Positions 1-11,358 are shown, counted from the stretch's first letter. The stretch is DNA of 64,000 nucleotides from Bimuria novae-zelandiae CBS 107.79 (GCA_010015655.1 ML976727.1:1-64000); one strand, 5' to 3'. Numbers and translations: made by a program. The notes: a model not told the origin generated them from the sequence alone.

Positions 1-193
1 AGCAAAGTAGATATACTATAGAGGGAGCTGCAGAGACAGTAGCAGTAGCTACAGCAGCAGCTACTCTATAGTCTATGTGTATTACATGGCAATTGTAATA
101 GGCGTTGTTGAGAAATCGCGTGTTTTGTGCAGGTGTCGCGTTTTGGTGGGGTGGGCGGCAACCCTATGTGGGCGGTGACTATATGCGCTAGCT
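1..193 (+). mobile_element. 3' end remnant of a pogo-like element, cut by the window edge
   Basis: The segment ends in ATGCGCTAGCT followed by TA (194-195), the same end as the element at 3802-5585. Its subterminal blocks (TCTATGTGTA, TGGCAATTGTAAT, AAATCGCG) occur in the same order on the reverse strand of 3802-3930. It is therefore the transposase-3' end of a second copy of that family; the rest lies left of the window. Confidence 0.6.
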
Positions 194-327
194 TAACTAA
201 AGAAATTAAGCTAAAGCGGTTGACGCCTGAGGATTTCCTGCAGCTACTATCCGCCTTTAGTAAGTCTATGTGTATTACCTAATATAGCGACGGTGAACTT
301 CGGAGTCTTAAACCAGGACTAGTGGAT
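194..327. other. Spacer with partial repeat of pogo subterminal sequence
   Basis: No gene. The block GCAGCTACT...GTCTATGTGTATTAC near 240-279 repeats a stretch at 56-85, suggesting a partial tandem or nested copy of the pogo 3' end. Confidence 0.35.
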
Positions 328-369
328 ACATCCCTCACCACGTAGCGAGAAGTACACCGTAACGAGAAA
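328..369 (+). repeat. Unclassified CATCCCT-type transposon terminus, left member
   Basis: Begins (A)CATCCCTCACCACGTAGCG and carries two copies of a CGTARCGAGAA-like motif spaced 17 bp apart. An inverted, nearly identical copy lies at 21775-21817 (about 40 of 43 bases match by eye). Related ends lie at 791-825, 5969-6007 and 27752-27790. It is probably the end of a DNA transposon of unknown superfamily. Confidence 0.5.
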
Positions 370-790
370 TTTTTACTATTTAGTCATTCTACATCTCTCC
401 ACACGGGTCTATTAGGCGCCAGCTAGTAGATTATCGTTCTTTAGCTATTTCTTTACATAAGGTCGGCGTATGGAGGAAGAGGTTGTAGAATTGGCAATTT
501 TATTAACGATCTCGTCATCGCCTAAAAATCCGCTTTGGACTCTATACCCCTGCTTAACTATAAGTATTAACAAGCCTTCAGATTTCGGAGCTATCTTAAG
601 GTAGCCCATATTAGAAAGAACTAATATTACAATTTAAGGTTACCTTGCACCGGCGTCGTCAATTCCGGGAGTTTCACCGAGCGGAAAGAGGGGTTTTGAA
701 TATCCTTCTGGCGTAGCGCAGTTTTTTAGCGTAGCTCGGCTATATTAATAACATTAATTTACAGTACCAAATTTTAGCGTCATTAAAGTC
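370..790. other. Partly RIP-like intergenic sequence, no gene seen
   Basis: Mixed composition with TA-rich patches. I see no coding frame of useful length and no recognisable RNA gene. Confidence 0.4.
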
Positions 791-825
791 CATCCCTGCG
801 TAGCGGAACACCCGCTGTACCGGAA
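791..825 (+). repeat. CATCCCT-type transposon terminus
   Basis: CATCCCTGCGTAGCGGAAC followed by a second GTACCGGAACA motif 17 bp downstream. A diverged inverted counterpart at 5969-6007 brackets the HET gene and the pogo element, so 791-6007 may be one old element. Confidence 0.4.
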
Positions 826-859
826 CATTGACAGCACTTTCTATCACAATATGTCGCGG

Positions 860-1060
860 TGAGCAGAGCGCTGAGCGGACAGTACGCAGTGGAAAAGATT
901 GCAGGATTGAACTGAGGTTGTACTATCTAGGAGCTACAGAAGATATAGGTGCGCAGGCACAAACAACGCTAGTCCTAGACAGAAAGAAGGTAAGTCGCAA
1001 CCATGTCAAGGTAGGAGCAACTATCTTGTAGAGTAAGAGCCATAAACCGTGACACAATAT
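860..1060 (+). repeat. Dispersed repeat, copy A
   Basis: Shares CAGTACGCAGTGGAAAAGAT, GGATTGAACT, ATATAGGTGC, GCAACTATCTT and AGAGCCATAAACCGTG, in order, with the reverse complement of about 14390-14580. A more diverged third copy is at 1965-2130. It may be a solo LTR or an untranslated transposon end; the source element is not recognised. Confidence 0.55.
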
Positions 1061-1964
1061 CACCACCACCAATCGCATAGCTTAGACACACTCGGAATAT
1101 ATACTTGAGCCACTTCGCTTTACTGCCGCACAATGACTTTTCCTAAGACCTCTTACTTACTTTGCAATACCGCCATTCGCACCTGATGTGTATAATCTTG
1201 CTACCTCGGGCTACCTCGGCTTTACTACGATTGTCTCCTATTATCCTAAACACTTTTCTGCAACGGATTTGATGATAAAAGGTTGTATTCCGAGCTCTAC
1301 AAGGCGTATCAGTGGAATGACGGTGTTGCACAGCAATCTGTTGCTTGGTCGAGGAAGATAGCTAAGCGAAGATCGATATCCTTTCTATACAAAAGGAATC
1401 GAGTTAGGCTAGCTGTATTTTACTGATAGCGACAGCAAAGTCTCCGAGCTTTCTGCATAATTATGTAAGGCGGCACCTTCCTTACTTGCTCGATTGGCTG
1501 GTCCGAGCGATTGACCAATACGCGGCTAGGGCGAAGGGCCCGGATCTCAACGCCTTTACGATACGTGAGCCGGCTGCCAGTTTTGGTGAAAGGACGATTG
1601 AAGTAATCGCGTACACGTCGCCACCGCGTACGAAACCGATCAAGAGATGGCATCCATTTATATAAAGAACGACTCAAAGACTCTAAGCGCGCGTAGAAAG
1701 CACAACCGAATATGCGCTCAAAATTGGGTATCAGTGTTGTCAGGGGAAAAGAGGTTAACACTACGCGTCTCCCCTTGTAAATATAGAATATCACAGGTAG
1801 GGCTAACGTAGTAAGTTGTTATAGTGTAAAACATCTGGTGTCTCTAGGGTTTGGAGCATTATTCAACAAGTTTGGTAGGTAGATTAGGTAATTCTACGAG
1901 TATGAAGACTGTCGCGGTTTATGTTACAGCTTAGGTGCTCCTTCGAGATGTTAGCACCTCTAAC
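1061..1964. other. Uncharacterised stretch with one open frame, no recognised gene
   Basis: A 124-codon open frame on the minus strand (1420-1794) has no ATG near its 5' end and is rich in Arg and Lys. I do not recognise a family. It could be a fragment of the repeat family on either side; no intact gene is claimed. Confidence 0.25.
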
Positions 1965-2130
1965 CATACCAGATGACCGCACCTGCACCTGAGCAGTGGC
2001 ACTTTCTATTCAAGACTAGCGCTGTTTACAGCGAGCACCTACATAGCTGCCTGTAACTTCGTTCAATACAACATAAGTTCAATCCCTCAATTCTTCCGTA
2101 CATGCGTACTGCCCACAATTCCCGACAAAG
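1965..2130 (-). repeat. Dispersed repeat, diverged copy C
   Basis: Read on the minus strand it shows CAGTACGCA, GGGATTGAACT, CTATGTAGGTGCTCG and CGCTAGTCTTGAATAGAAAG, in the same order as copy A. Divergence is greater than between A and B. Confidence 0.4.
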
Positions 2131-2314
2131 ACTCTTCAGAGAGTTTACTCTAACCCTTGGCAGTCCCTCAACATATGCCCTATATGTCCGCCTTAAAAGG
2201 CATTGCTGTTAGTAAAGGCTAACGCGATAGAAGAGGAACTTACATCCAATACAACGAACAGGATATCCACACTGTGACACTGTATGACTGAAGTGTAGAC
2301 CTAAAACTCTTTCG

Positions 2315-3574
2315 TCAGTAGTCGGAACAGCTACTATATAAGTAAAGGCAGTGATTGAATTTACATTTACCACACCTAGCTTGGCATCTGTGCTCCCAGT
2401 GTCTTGGATGCCCACAGTTCAGACACTGCCCATTACGAAAACGAGCATCCCGCATCTCTGTCCACGCTATTTCTGCTGCTGCAAGTTCCTTTATTATCGC
2501 TTTACGCAGAGCGTTATTTTGCTTTGCACTTCCCACTGGACCTGCACGTACATCCAGGGTATCTGCCAGCCATCCACGGAATTGAACACCGTAGTCTAGG
2601 TCAAGTAGTTTTAACAAATCAACAACAGAATGCTGCCAATCAAGCCGTTCATGTCGTTTACCTGACAGATCCGCAAATGCAGCTTCCAGATCATGCCCCT
2701 CTGAGGCAGATATATCCATTGGGTCGTCTTCAACGTTGAGTGTAGTGCTTTGCTGTACAACCTCGGCATTAAGGTTGGTTGATAAACCTCCTCCCGCACG
2801 ACGCAGGTCTTGAACGTTCGCTACTGCCTGTCTCTGCTGCCGCTTCTGTATTTCCTCTCTCAATCGCAGCATCGCATGGTCCTCTCCTTCTCCATATATT
2901 AAAGGCAGAAACACTCCAAATATGCCTAACAAACAGTACACCTTATCTTCCTTCACCGTTGTTCTACGTCTCGCTGCCCAGCTCGTGCGTACCTCAACGC
3001 TGAATTCGTGGAGACTTAGACTCCTAAGTGCGCTTATCGGAATCCGAGTAATTTCGTGTATTTCCTGCTCTAGCGAGATCTTGCTGCCTAGCCGCTTGCC
3101 CTCTCTAGAGAAGAACTCGACGTGCGGAGGCGCTAACAGCTCTTGCAGTGTCCAGCCTCGTGTGAACCACCAACTTCGTCTAAATGCTTCCTCCCATACT
3201 ATCCGGAAGGCCTGGGTATCAACAACCTCCTCTGGTACAGAAACATCTGAGAGGTATGCGTAGCACTTAGCCGCACGCTGATACCAACGATACATAGAGT
3301 TAATCGCCGTGCTTAGCTCAACGGGATCTGCCTTATTGATGCAGCAGGCATCGATCCAGAAGTACTGATGGCCGTCTTTTGCTGCCTGCTCAGCACAGAA
3401 ACGGAGCTTGTCGTACCCTTTCTTGTTCTTGCCTTCGCCAGCTACTACTTCATTATATGTAATTTCCTGTCCTTCAATCCAGGTGTGCGAGAGAATGGCG
3501 TATGGCAGAGGGCGTTCGTCGTCAAAAGACGTCAGCTCGAAGACGTCGTCCTGCAGGCGCTGCAGAAGTCGCAT
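2315..3574 (-). CDS. HET-domain (heterokaryon incompatibility) protein with C-terminal zinc knuckle
   Basis: Reads as an uninterrupted 419-residue protein from ATG 3574. I chose this start because the protein begins MRLLQ, typical of HET proteins; the frame stays open a few codons upstream without an ATG. HET-domain blocks are visible: PYAILSHTW (about residues 24-32), FWIDACCINK, the SMYRWYQRA segment, and WFTRGWTLQELLAP. HET domains act in the cytosol and trigger cell death when incompatible fungal cells fuse. The C-terminal part is low-complexity and family-unknown, but ends with a perfect CCHC zinc knuckle, CLNCGHPRHWEHRC (CX2CX4HX4C), then more Cys. A downstream intron changing the last residues is possible. 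It lies between transposon ends but has no stop or frameshift, so it is probably functional or recently so. Confidence 0.85.
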   Translation of the reverse strand: MRLLQRLQDDVFELTSFDDERPLPYAILSHTWIEGQEITYNEVVAGEGKNKKGYDKLRFCAEQAAKDGHQYFWIDACCINKADPVELSTAINSMYRWYQRAAKCYAYLSDVSVPEEVVDTQAFRIVWEEAFRRSWWFTRGWTLQELLAPPHVEFFSREGKRLGSKISLEQEIHEITRIPISALRSLSLHEFSVEVRTSWAARRRTTVKEDKVYCLLGIFGVFLPLIYGEGEDHAMLRLREEIQKRQQRQAVANVQDLRRAGGGLSTNLNAEVVQQSTTLNVEDDPMDISASEGHDLEAAFADLSGKRHERLDWQHSVVDLLKLLDLDYGVQFRGWLADTLDVRAGPVGSAKQNNALRKAIIKELAAAEIAWTEMRDARFRNGQCLNCGHPRHWEHRCQARCGKCKFNHCLYLYSSCSDY

Positions 3575-3801
3575 CGTGGAAGGTGTTTCGCTCAAGCAAA
3601 AAGCGACGGTCGAGGGTTGCAGTGCAGACTGTCAGAGAAGGATGAGAGGAGCAGGGCATCGCATATCTCTCAGCATGTCGAGCAGGCTGAGCACTTGTGT
3701 ACTAGGGCTATGAGGTTGCATGTACCCAGCCATATGCGGGGGTGGCTCAGCGTCAGCGCGTGTGCTTCAAGTCGAGCGCTGATGTCAGCATTTCTCGGAT
3801 A

Positions 3802-3881
3802 AGCTAGCGCATGGGGTTCCGAGACACCCGGGGATATGAGACACCGCGCAGAAATCCTCCACCCTTCAAAAAATCGCGATA
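3802..3881 (+). repeat. Left TIR of pogo element
   Basis: Begins AGCTAGCGCATGGGGTTCCG; exact reverse complement of 5506-5585. Confidence 0.92.
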
Positions 3882-4259
3882 ATTCATTCAGCGTAATTAC
3901 AATTGCCACTCGCTACACATAGATTGCAGAGTTTTAGCTACTATTTCTGCTGCAGCTTTTTCTGCGTCCTTTTCTGTAGAAGTACTACTGTTTTGTTGCT
4001 CTAGGAGAGTAGATGCCTGCTTTACTATTATAATTTAATCTATGCTAGCAAAGCGTTAATTTAGGTCTATGTAAACTTTTTTTCGTAGTCGTAAACGCTT
4101 AAGGGCCTTAAGTTAACTCTATAATCTTTTATTTTTTGCTTCTAGCGCTGCTGAGCGTGTATTAGCTATTATAATTGCCTTACTAGCTTTTTTAAATAGT
4201 TAGTAAACCTTGCGGCTTAATTTCTCAGCGCTGTAGAGCTGCCTTTAAGCTATAAACAG

Positions 4260-5470
4260 ATCCCGAGGGCCATGGGGAGTGTAGAGAGAGCTCTTGGCGA
4301 GATAAGCCTGATTCTGGTGAGGGGGGGTAACAGGCCTTCGAGCGACTTGAGATAAGTTAACTACTCGCTTAATATTTAACGGGCAGATGCCTGCAGCGGC
4401 CTATCTAGCGCAGATTACTCTCTTAGTAATTGTAGCCTCTCTAGTAGCGTTGTAGGCAATAATAAAACGTTCCTTTTTAACTAGCGTAGCATTATCTAGG
4501 TGTGATAACTCGTGGATCTGCTGGCGATAGAATCGTTTCACTACTGAGAAAACAGAGAGATCTAGGGGCTGTAGAACGTGCGAGGAGTGCGCAGGGAGAA
4601 ACAGAAGCCTGACTTTATTCTGCTTGCAGATCTACAGGAAATCTAGGTTGACATGGCTGCCGTGGCCATCTAATATTAGCATCCGCTAGCGATCCTCTAA
4701 GGGCGCAGTATCTGGCAGAAATACGCGTTGCAGCTACTTAGCCCCTATTATATTAAATATCTAGCTATTCTCTAAAGTTGCGTATAGCTAGTTAGGTATT
4801 ATTAATAGAAACCAGGTGCTCTACAGGTTTTTGCCTTTAAAAATAATAGCTAGCTATAGCTTTCTCCCTGTTGCAGAAACGCACTCGATTATCGACGCCC
4901 ACTCGCGATTCTCTGGAGACTGATAGTAAGTCTTCTTTTTCTGGCTTCCTGCGAGTACTCTGGTGTTTGCACATACACCTAGGGCCTTCCCAGTCTTATC
5001 CATATTCCACGTATCCTTATTGCGTATGTCTAACTCAACGCGGAGCTGCTTATAGAGCTTAAGAAACTCGCGTATTACCTCCTAAGTTACTCTCTTAGCT
5101 CTTGTAGCCTTAATCTTCTTACCTATAATAGAGGTAACGCGTAGGTTGCGTTTAATAAAGTAAAATATCTAGTGTTTACCTACTAACGCGTGGTCGCTAT
5201 TTATCCTAAGGATTTAATTTACTATTTCTTATATATAAGCGTAAGAAGGAGGAAACCTGCGCGCGTCCTCTTTAAGTATCTATTATACAAGGAAGTCCTC
5301 TTATTATGGAGTTAATTATTACTAGTATACGTGGCTGTTTTGCCAGTTTTGTGAACCGCGTACGCGCCTAGATAGCGTGGCTATAGGGATGTTGTATGCC
5401 TTTGCAGCAGCTCGTTAACTAGGAAAAAAGCCAGTATTAAGATCACTAATAGCTGCTTAAATTGCTGCCT
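4260..5470 (-). pseudogene. Decayed pogo-type DDE_1 transposase
   Basis: On the minus strand around 5060-4860 one frame reads NKDTWNMDKTGKALGV, then SPENREWASIIECVSATG, the first catalytic Asp region of pogo/Fot1 transposases. Further on, ILDGHGSHVNLDFL carries the second Asp and NKVRLLFLPAHSSHVLQPLD (near 4620-4561) the third. Frames between these blocks are broken by many TAG and TAA codons. The outer limits are approximate. A non-functional relic, with a stop pattern consistent with RIP. Confidence 0.8.
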
Positions 5471-5505
5471 TACGGTTGGCCATTTTGGTAGGGTGGGTGT
5501 GGAGA

Positions 5506-5585
5506 TATCGCGATTTTTTGAAGGGTGGAGGATTTCTGCGCGGTGTCTCATATCCCCGGGTGTCTCGGAACCCCATGCGCTAGCT
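5506..5585 (-). repeat. Right TIR of pogo element
   Basis: Exact inverted copy of 3802-3881, followed by target dinucleotide TA. Confidence 0.92.
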
Positions 5586-5587
5586 TA

Positions 5588-6147
5588 CCGCTAGTCTTTT
5601 CTTAGCATTAGTTACAGGCACGAAGTGGGTCTCCCGCTTGACAATGCTGCTTGACAAAGTTATTCACATCATTATTGCGTAGATAGTACAGGCATAGAGA
5701 TGCTGCGTTCGGATTACAATCTCGGCATATCTGCCTGTACCTGAGCAGGCTCTAGTGAGGATGCATCCGCTGTAGAGTGGATCCGAGGCTGACCGAGCTC
5801 AGGCTGTTATGTATGTTGACGACGAAACATGGTATTATTAGCGCAATAGAGCTCAGCAGAAGGAGCAGAGAAATTATGGCCAAGGCTAAGGTATTAAGGG
5901 TGTATTCCGAAAGTTTCGGCGCCTCTTAACATCTATTGACGTTGTTGGTAGGCAGAGTATAGGTAGGTTTCCGGCACACAGGGTTTTCCGGCACGCAGGA
6001 AGGGATGTTAGTCATGTTGTGGCGTAGTATTAAAAATGTTCGTCTTGGTTGCCTAGTTCGCTTTGTCTAAAAGTTGCCAGGTGTCCAGTTCATTGTTCGC
6101 TATCCCGACAATGCCCCATCATCACAGTACCACCACAGGAAGCTAAC
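5588..6147. other. Intergenic segment upstream of the Fot1-like transposase
   Basis: No convincing gene. It holds a CATCCCT-type terminus (5969-6007) and presumably the 5' end of the next transposon, but I could not find a TIR pair for it. Confidence 0.35.
5969..6007 (-). repeat. CATCCCT-type transposon terminus, inverted
   Basis: On the minus strand: CATCCCTTCCTGCGTGCCGG, with a second GTGCCGGAAAC motif downstream. It is the inverted counterpart of 791-825, with indels. Confidence 0.4.
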
Positions 6148-7106
6148 ATGGACAAAGCCAGCCAAGCATTAGCCGAAAACCTTCCTGAAGGCATCCCTAA
6201 CACATACGCGGCTCGATCGGCGCATACTAATGTCCCTATCTCTACTCTAGGTCATCGTAAACGCGGACGACGCTCGAGAGAAGACAAAGCCATCGACCAA
6301 CGGTACCTCTATCCGTACGAAGAAAACGCCGTCTCCGATTTCCTAACACGTTCCGCTGCGCTTGGGCAACCTGTCCGAGTGAAGTACATGCCTGCAATAG
6401 CGTTCAGTGCCACCCGCCACCGACCCGAAGCAGACAGGCCACTCAAGCCTCCTCACTATAACTGGGCTAAGCGATTTGAGACACGTCGAACAGAGCTTAT
6501 AGCGAGGACAAATAAGCCGCAGGACTGGAACCGATATAATATCTATGATAAGGTTATCCACTGGTTTGAAGTAATTGGGAAGCAACTAGAGAACCCGGCT
6601 ATTTTGCCACGGAATGTCTATAACATGGACGAGACTGGAGTTATGCTAAGCATGCTGAATTCTGTCAAAGTCCTCGTTGGCAAAGACGACATACGACGCT
6701 ATAGAGGCGCCCGCGTCAAACGGACCATGGTAACTGCTATTGAATGCATCTCTGGCGACGGTAGGTGTCTGAACCCTATGATAATCTGGCCTGCCTCCAC
6801 CCACCGAGCTAACTGGACCACACATCCCACCCCTGGTTGGGTTTATGCATGCTCTGAATCTGGATTTACCGACTCTTATATCAGCTTGCAGTGGCTTAAA
6901 CAGGTATTCGATCCTCAAACTAAGCAATTAGCGAGCAACAAACCGCGTATGCTCACCTGGGATGGCTTTGGTACCCACCAGACGCTTGAAATCTTAGAGT
7001 TCTGTTTTGAGAACAACATTATCCTTTGCCGCATGCCGTCTCACACATCCCATAAGCTCCAGCCCTGTGATGTTGCGGCATTTGGTCCGCTTAAGGCGGC
7101 GTACCG
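6148..7106 (+). pseudogene. Fot1/pogo-like transposase, 5' part (split by Copia)
   Basis: ATG 6148 opens a frame that runs without a stop into the Copia insertion. An N-terminal DNA-binding region is followed by a DDE domain: NVYNMDETGVML (first Asp), MLTWDGFGTHQTLEIL (second Asp) and MPSHTSHKLQPCDVAAFGPL (third Asp). This is the DDE_1/CENP-B-like family that moves Fot1-type elements by cut and paste at TA sites. The frame stops at the insertion in codon 320 and continues at 13503 after one copy of the 5-bp target duplication. The two parts sum to 1797 nt, exactly 599 codons, with no other lesion, so the transposase was probably active until the insertion. Confidence 0.88.
7102..7106 (+). repeat. 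Target site duplication TACCG, left copy
   Basis: TACCG here and at 13498-13502 directly flank the two LTRs, as expected for Copia integration (5-bp duplication). Confidence 0.95.
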
Positions 7107-7281
7107 AGTTGGATCCCAGGTCACGTGATATGGGAAGTGCTGCCTGGTAGGCAGGGGCGCCACCATGGCGACTGCCTATGGTGGCGCTAGGCAGATGAGG
7201 AGGAGTGGCGATTATAAGTAGTTGCATAACCTCCAGCAGTTAATTGATTATCACACTTGTTCTCACTTCAAGGTTTCAACT
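7107..7281 (+). repeat. 5' LTR of Copia-1
   Basis: Runs AGTTGGATCCC...GGTTTCAACT, with inverted ends AGTTG/CAACT. It contains GGTCACGTGA (an E-box-like palindrome) and a TATAAG that could serve as a promoter. Confidence 0.95.
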
Positions 7282-10200
7282 GGTTATGAGCCTCTCTTTT
7301 TGAACTTTGAATTGGGATAAGTGATCAGTGATCACAGACCCCAGACCCCAGACCCCAGACATGACTAACTCCAAGATGGACGAGGTCAAGAGCGACCGCA
7401 AGCTCATAGGCAAAACCAACTTCGTTGGAAACGCGAATTCGAGCGTGCGGCAAAAACCAATGATATTCTTGAATATCTCACCGGCGAGGAGGTTGTTCCT
7501 CCCAAGCCCAAAAAGGAAGACTACTTCGGCAGACTCACCGAACTCGACACACGCCGTCTCACTCGATCAATGACGGCGTCAACGACTCCCACACCTTCCA
7601 CAGAAGGTGACGAAAACTTGCTGGATGCTCAGCAACCGGCCGCGAATCAGGCACTTAGATGGCAGATTGACTCCAGCGAGTACAAAAATGCCAAGGAACA
7701 AATGAGACTCGCGGGCAGGTTGCTCGACGCCTGGGTCTCTGACGGCATCAAAATCGAAATTGAGGGCTGTGACGATGCCAAGGAAGCCTACGACTTCGTT
7801 AAGAAACGCTATGCGGTCACCGACGAGCGTGCTCGCGACAACCTCCTCAATCAGCTCAGTAACCTCAAACTTGACGATTGCTCATCCATGACTGAATACA
7901 CAAATGCTGTACGACAGCTCAAGGCCGATCTGAAGACTGTCAAATACGACATGACTAACGACATGCTGGCTACTGCTCTTCTCCATGGTCTACCACCAAC
8001 CTTTCGCCACTTCAAGGAGAATTACGATTGGATCCGCTCGACCAAACCCGATGATTCTCCGGACATGGACTATCTCTACGACCGTCTTCATGTCGAAGAA
8101 GCCAAGCAGATTCGTCTGAAAGAAGAACGAAAGGCTAGAGATAGGGCAAGAAAGGAAGCGAGCAGCAACAATCACAGTGCCAATGGTGGCACCAACCACA
8201 GCGGTAACCGAAGGCCGAAGCGTGAGGATAGAAGCTATCTCAAATGCAGCTATCCTGGTTGTGGCAAGACTGGTCATACTGAAGAGAACTGTTGGAGCAA
8301 GGACCCATCCAAGGCACCGCGATCCGTCAAAGACAAGCCCGCCGTGAACACCGAGAACAAATCGGTCGGAGCCATGGGTGGCACCACGGAAGCCAATCTC
8401 AGTACATTCAAAGACGCCTACTCCGACGCCGATGACCTAGGTACGGTTCCCCTTTCCACACCCTTTGCAAACAAAGCTGATGCTTCGCCACAGACGCGTA
8501 GTGTTGGGGTTGGCAGAGGGATGAGGAAATCAGGGGGAGCCGGTACCAGGGGCGTGGAACTTAGAGAGTCAGGACTTGCAAAAAATACCTTGGGCGCTTT
8601 CCTGGTTGGCAAATCTTGTACACCAGACACATGGCTAGCGGATACTGGTGCTAATATGCACATTGTCAATGACATCAAGTGGTTTAAGGAAAATACATTC
8701 CGCTCATTCCCTAATTGCTCGATGGACATCCGCACTGCCGATGGTTCGACCACTCTTGACGTTAAGGGAGGCGGCACAGTTCAAGTGGTTCTAAAAAACC
8801 CGAACGGATCCTTGTCGAAAGTGTCACTTTCTGAAGTTGCCTACGCTCCGCAAGGGAAATGCAACCTCTTTTCAGGAGGTATATTCGCTCAGAAAGCCAA
8901 ACTGACTGGCGTCTACAATGACCAATACATGACCTGGGTGGACAAGCAGGGACGCAAGATTGGTCAGGCAATCTTTGAGAATGGTCTATACCATTTGGAC
9001 ATCAAGACGGCGTTCAATCCTTTCCAATCGGGTGAAGTCGTCGCGGCCACGGTAAACTTTGACGACCCCGTGTGGAAATAGCATAGGCGACTCGGGCATC
9101 TTGGATTCCAGAACATGTTGAAACTACTTGACTCCTCCACCGGAATGGAAATCACGGCAGAACAGATTCGAGCAAAGCTAAAAGCTGTTTGCCCCGTGTG
9201 CGCAGTTACTCGGGCTCTAGTGAAGATACCGCGAGATCCAGCCAAGCGCCACGCGCGGGAACCCGGACAGATGGTACATGTTGATTCTTGGGGACCATAT
9301 CCAATCGAAGGCTTCGACGGCACTAAGTTTTTCCTATTCATCACCGATGACTGTACTCGATACACATGGTGTGCTCGCTTCGACCACAAACACCAACTCT
9401 TTGAAATGTTCAAAGCACTTGTAAAGTTCATTCAAAAGACCTACAATATTGCCATCCGATGCTGCCGCTTGGACAATGAATTCGAAAATGGCCCGATTGG
9501 CAAATGGTGCGATACTCATGCTATTGCCAGAGAACCTATTGAACCATATGCGCACTACCAGAATGGAGTAGCCGAACGGACGAATCGCACGATACGAGAA
9601 AGGGCAGCACCCATGGTACAGGAAACCTCCATCTCTGGACAAATCTCCAAGATCATCTCGGAAAAGAGCACTGAGCTCATGCGCGTCTCCAGAATTCCAG
9701 AGAACCTCTGGCCCGAAGCTGTACAGCATGCTGTCTGGCTTAAGAATAGAACACCGGCGCGGGCTCTACGAAAGAAAGAAGCAAAAACGCCCTATGAAGC
9801 CTTGAAGGGTGAAAAACCTACTCTCTCGCGAGAACGCATATGGGGCAGCAGAGCATATGTCACATACCCTCCAGAATTCAGAATCACGGCTGAAATGACC
9901 AAGCTGCACAGCCCTCGCGGCTGGCTAGGATATTTTGTGGGATGTGAGAGTGAGGCGATGTATCACATCTACTCCCCTGAGAAACACAAAGTCTATCGAA
10001 TTGGCGCTGCCAGAATAGAAGATGGTGAAGGGCTAGATGACCCACATGATGCACCTTGTCTGGAAGATCGAATTCCCATAGAGCATGAAGACGTCCTCAA
10101 CCAACTCGACTCGGAAACGGACGATGAAACGGCTAGCGGCCCGCGTAGTGGCGATAACAACCCTCTGGGTGGTCATGAAGGAGCAGGACCAGAAACAGAA

Positions 10201-10566
10201 TTGCCAGACGCTGAAGAAGACATTATCCAACCACTCCAAGCCGACGGAGACACAGACGCCGATCATGAAACCGAAAGTGACACCACTGGGCATGAGGTAG
10301 TGTCACGATACTTTGCACGGCCTAGGCATGCAAACATGGCGAAGCGAAAAGCTACGCATGACAAGGCAATAGTTCCAAAAAAGAGTCGCCTGGCTACTCA
10401 TAGTACTAATAACAGTACAACAGATCCCTTGTCACCAGCAACATCCGATGATGACTCCGATTCTTGGTATTACTCTGACGGAGGCAAGATTTCTCAAGCC
10501 TACTAGGATTTCGCAGCCAAACACGGTCAGCGTACGACCAAAACCTACCTTCCAGATGATGGCAAA

Positions 10567-11358
10567 TGCGATCGTTGCTTTCGGGGCAATCGGATATGCG
10601 ATGCGACCTTAAATGGGACGCCCTGCTCCAATTGCGTGCGCACAAAATCGACATGTGCCCCACAATCAAGAAAGACCAAACGACTGGTGCTCCCGGAAAA
10701 CCGGAACAAATCTAAACCGATTCCCTATCCAAAATCCGATCCACCATGTAGGGCGTGTTTTCAAGCAGACCGACCCTGTCACCTTGAACCAGGAACAGAG
10801 CGATGCAATAGGTGTAAAATTAAGAACGTACGATGCAACTGGAATCTGGATAGGGCAAAGAACTCAAACAGTCAGCAAAGATCAAAAGATGCGAAGAAAT
10901 TAGCAACACAAAATAGACTTGGGTTCACTCCAGTGCCTCGAGAACAGAAATGCTATCGATGTGCCCAAAGGAACATAGCATGCGATGGAAAACACCCGTG
11001 TGTCAAGTGCAACACACTTCTGAAACGTCGCTCATGTCGACCACAAGGAAGAGAAGAGTTACCTTCGTGTAGTTGGTGCAAACGGAGAAGTGGAAGGGAC
11101 TGTGACCGTGGACGACCTTGCAAGAGTTGTGTCGAGCAAAAGAGAAATTGCACATACAGCTCTCAAAACGGCCTTTTGAAAAGGACCTACCAGGTCCCAG
11201 GTGGGCCACTCCCACAAGGATTCTCCTCTGTAGGAGCTCTTGCCGAAGACGACTCATCAGATGAAGAATGCACTCGCTGCCAACGACTCAAGCTGAACTG
11301 TAATGGCGAACACCCATGCCATCGGTGCGTCAAAGTAATGCCTCGAATTGCAGGCTGC
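10567..11358 (+). other. Five tandem Zn2Cys6-like cysteine clusters inside the Copia polyprotein
   Basis: Five modules follow the fungal binuclear-cluster spacing. Module 1 is CX2CX6CX8CX2CX6C (CDRCFRGNRIC...CSNCVRTKSTC). Module 2 has the same spacing (CRACFQADRPC...). Module 3 is CX2CX6CX5CX2CX8C, module 4 CX2CX7CX5CX2CX6C, and module 5 CX2CX6CX5CX2CX9C. Basic linkers separate them. They sit between integrase and reverse transcriptase, where Copia polyproteins usually have an unstructured linker. In transcription factors such clusters bind DNA; nucleic-acid binding or target choice here is inference. Confidence 0.85.

Larger units (their letters stand above)
3802..5585 (-). mobile_element. 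Pogo/Fot1-like DNA transposon with 80-bp TIRs, interior RIP-degraded
   Basis: Perfect 80-bp inverted repeats (3802-3881 and 5506-5585) are flanked by the TA duplication (3800-3801 and 5586-5587) typical of Tc1/mariner/pogo elements. The 1784-bp element carries a decayed DDE transposase on the minus strand. A fragment of a second copy lies at 1-193. The interior is full of TA and stop codons while the TIRs are unmutated. Confidence 0.9.

Noticed and set aside
2351..3802. Several plus-strand open frames over the HET gene
   Set aside because: They are antisense to a clearly coding frame and have no family features.
5820..5850. A VDDETWYY-like stretch as a mariner catalytic motif
   Set aside because: Only a few residues, followed at once by a stop; no other transposase block around it.
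7328..7573. A separate small gene in front of gag
   Set aside because: It is the true start of gag, thrown out of frame by a small deletion near 7425-7430.
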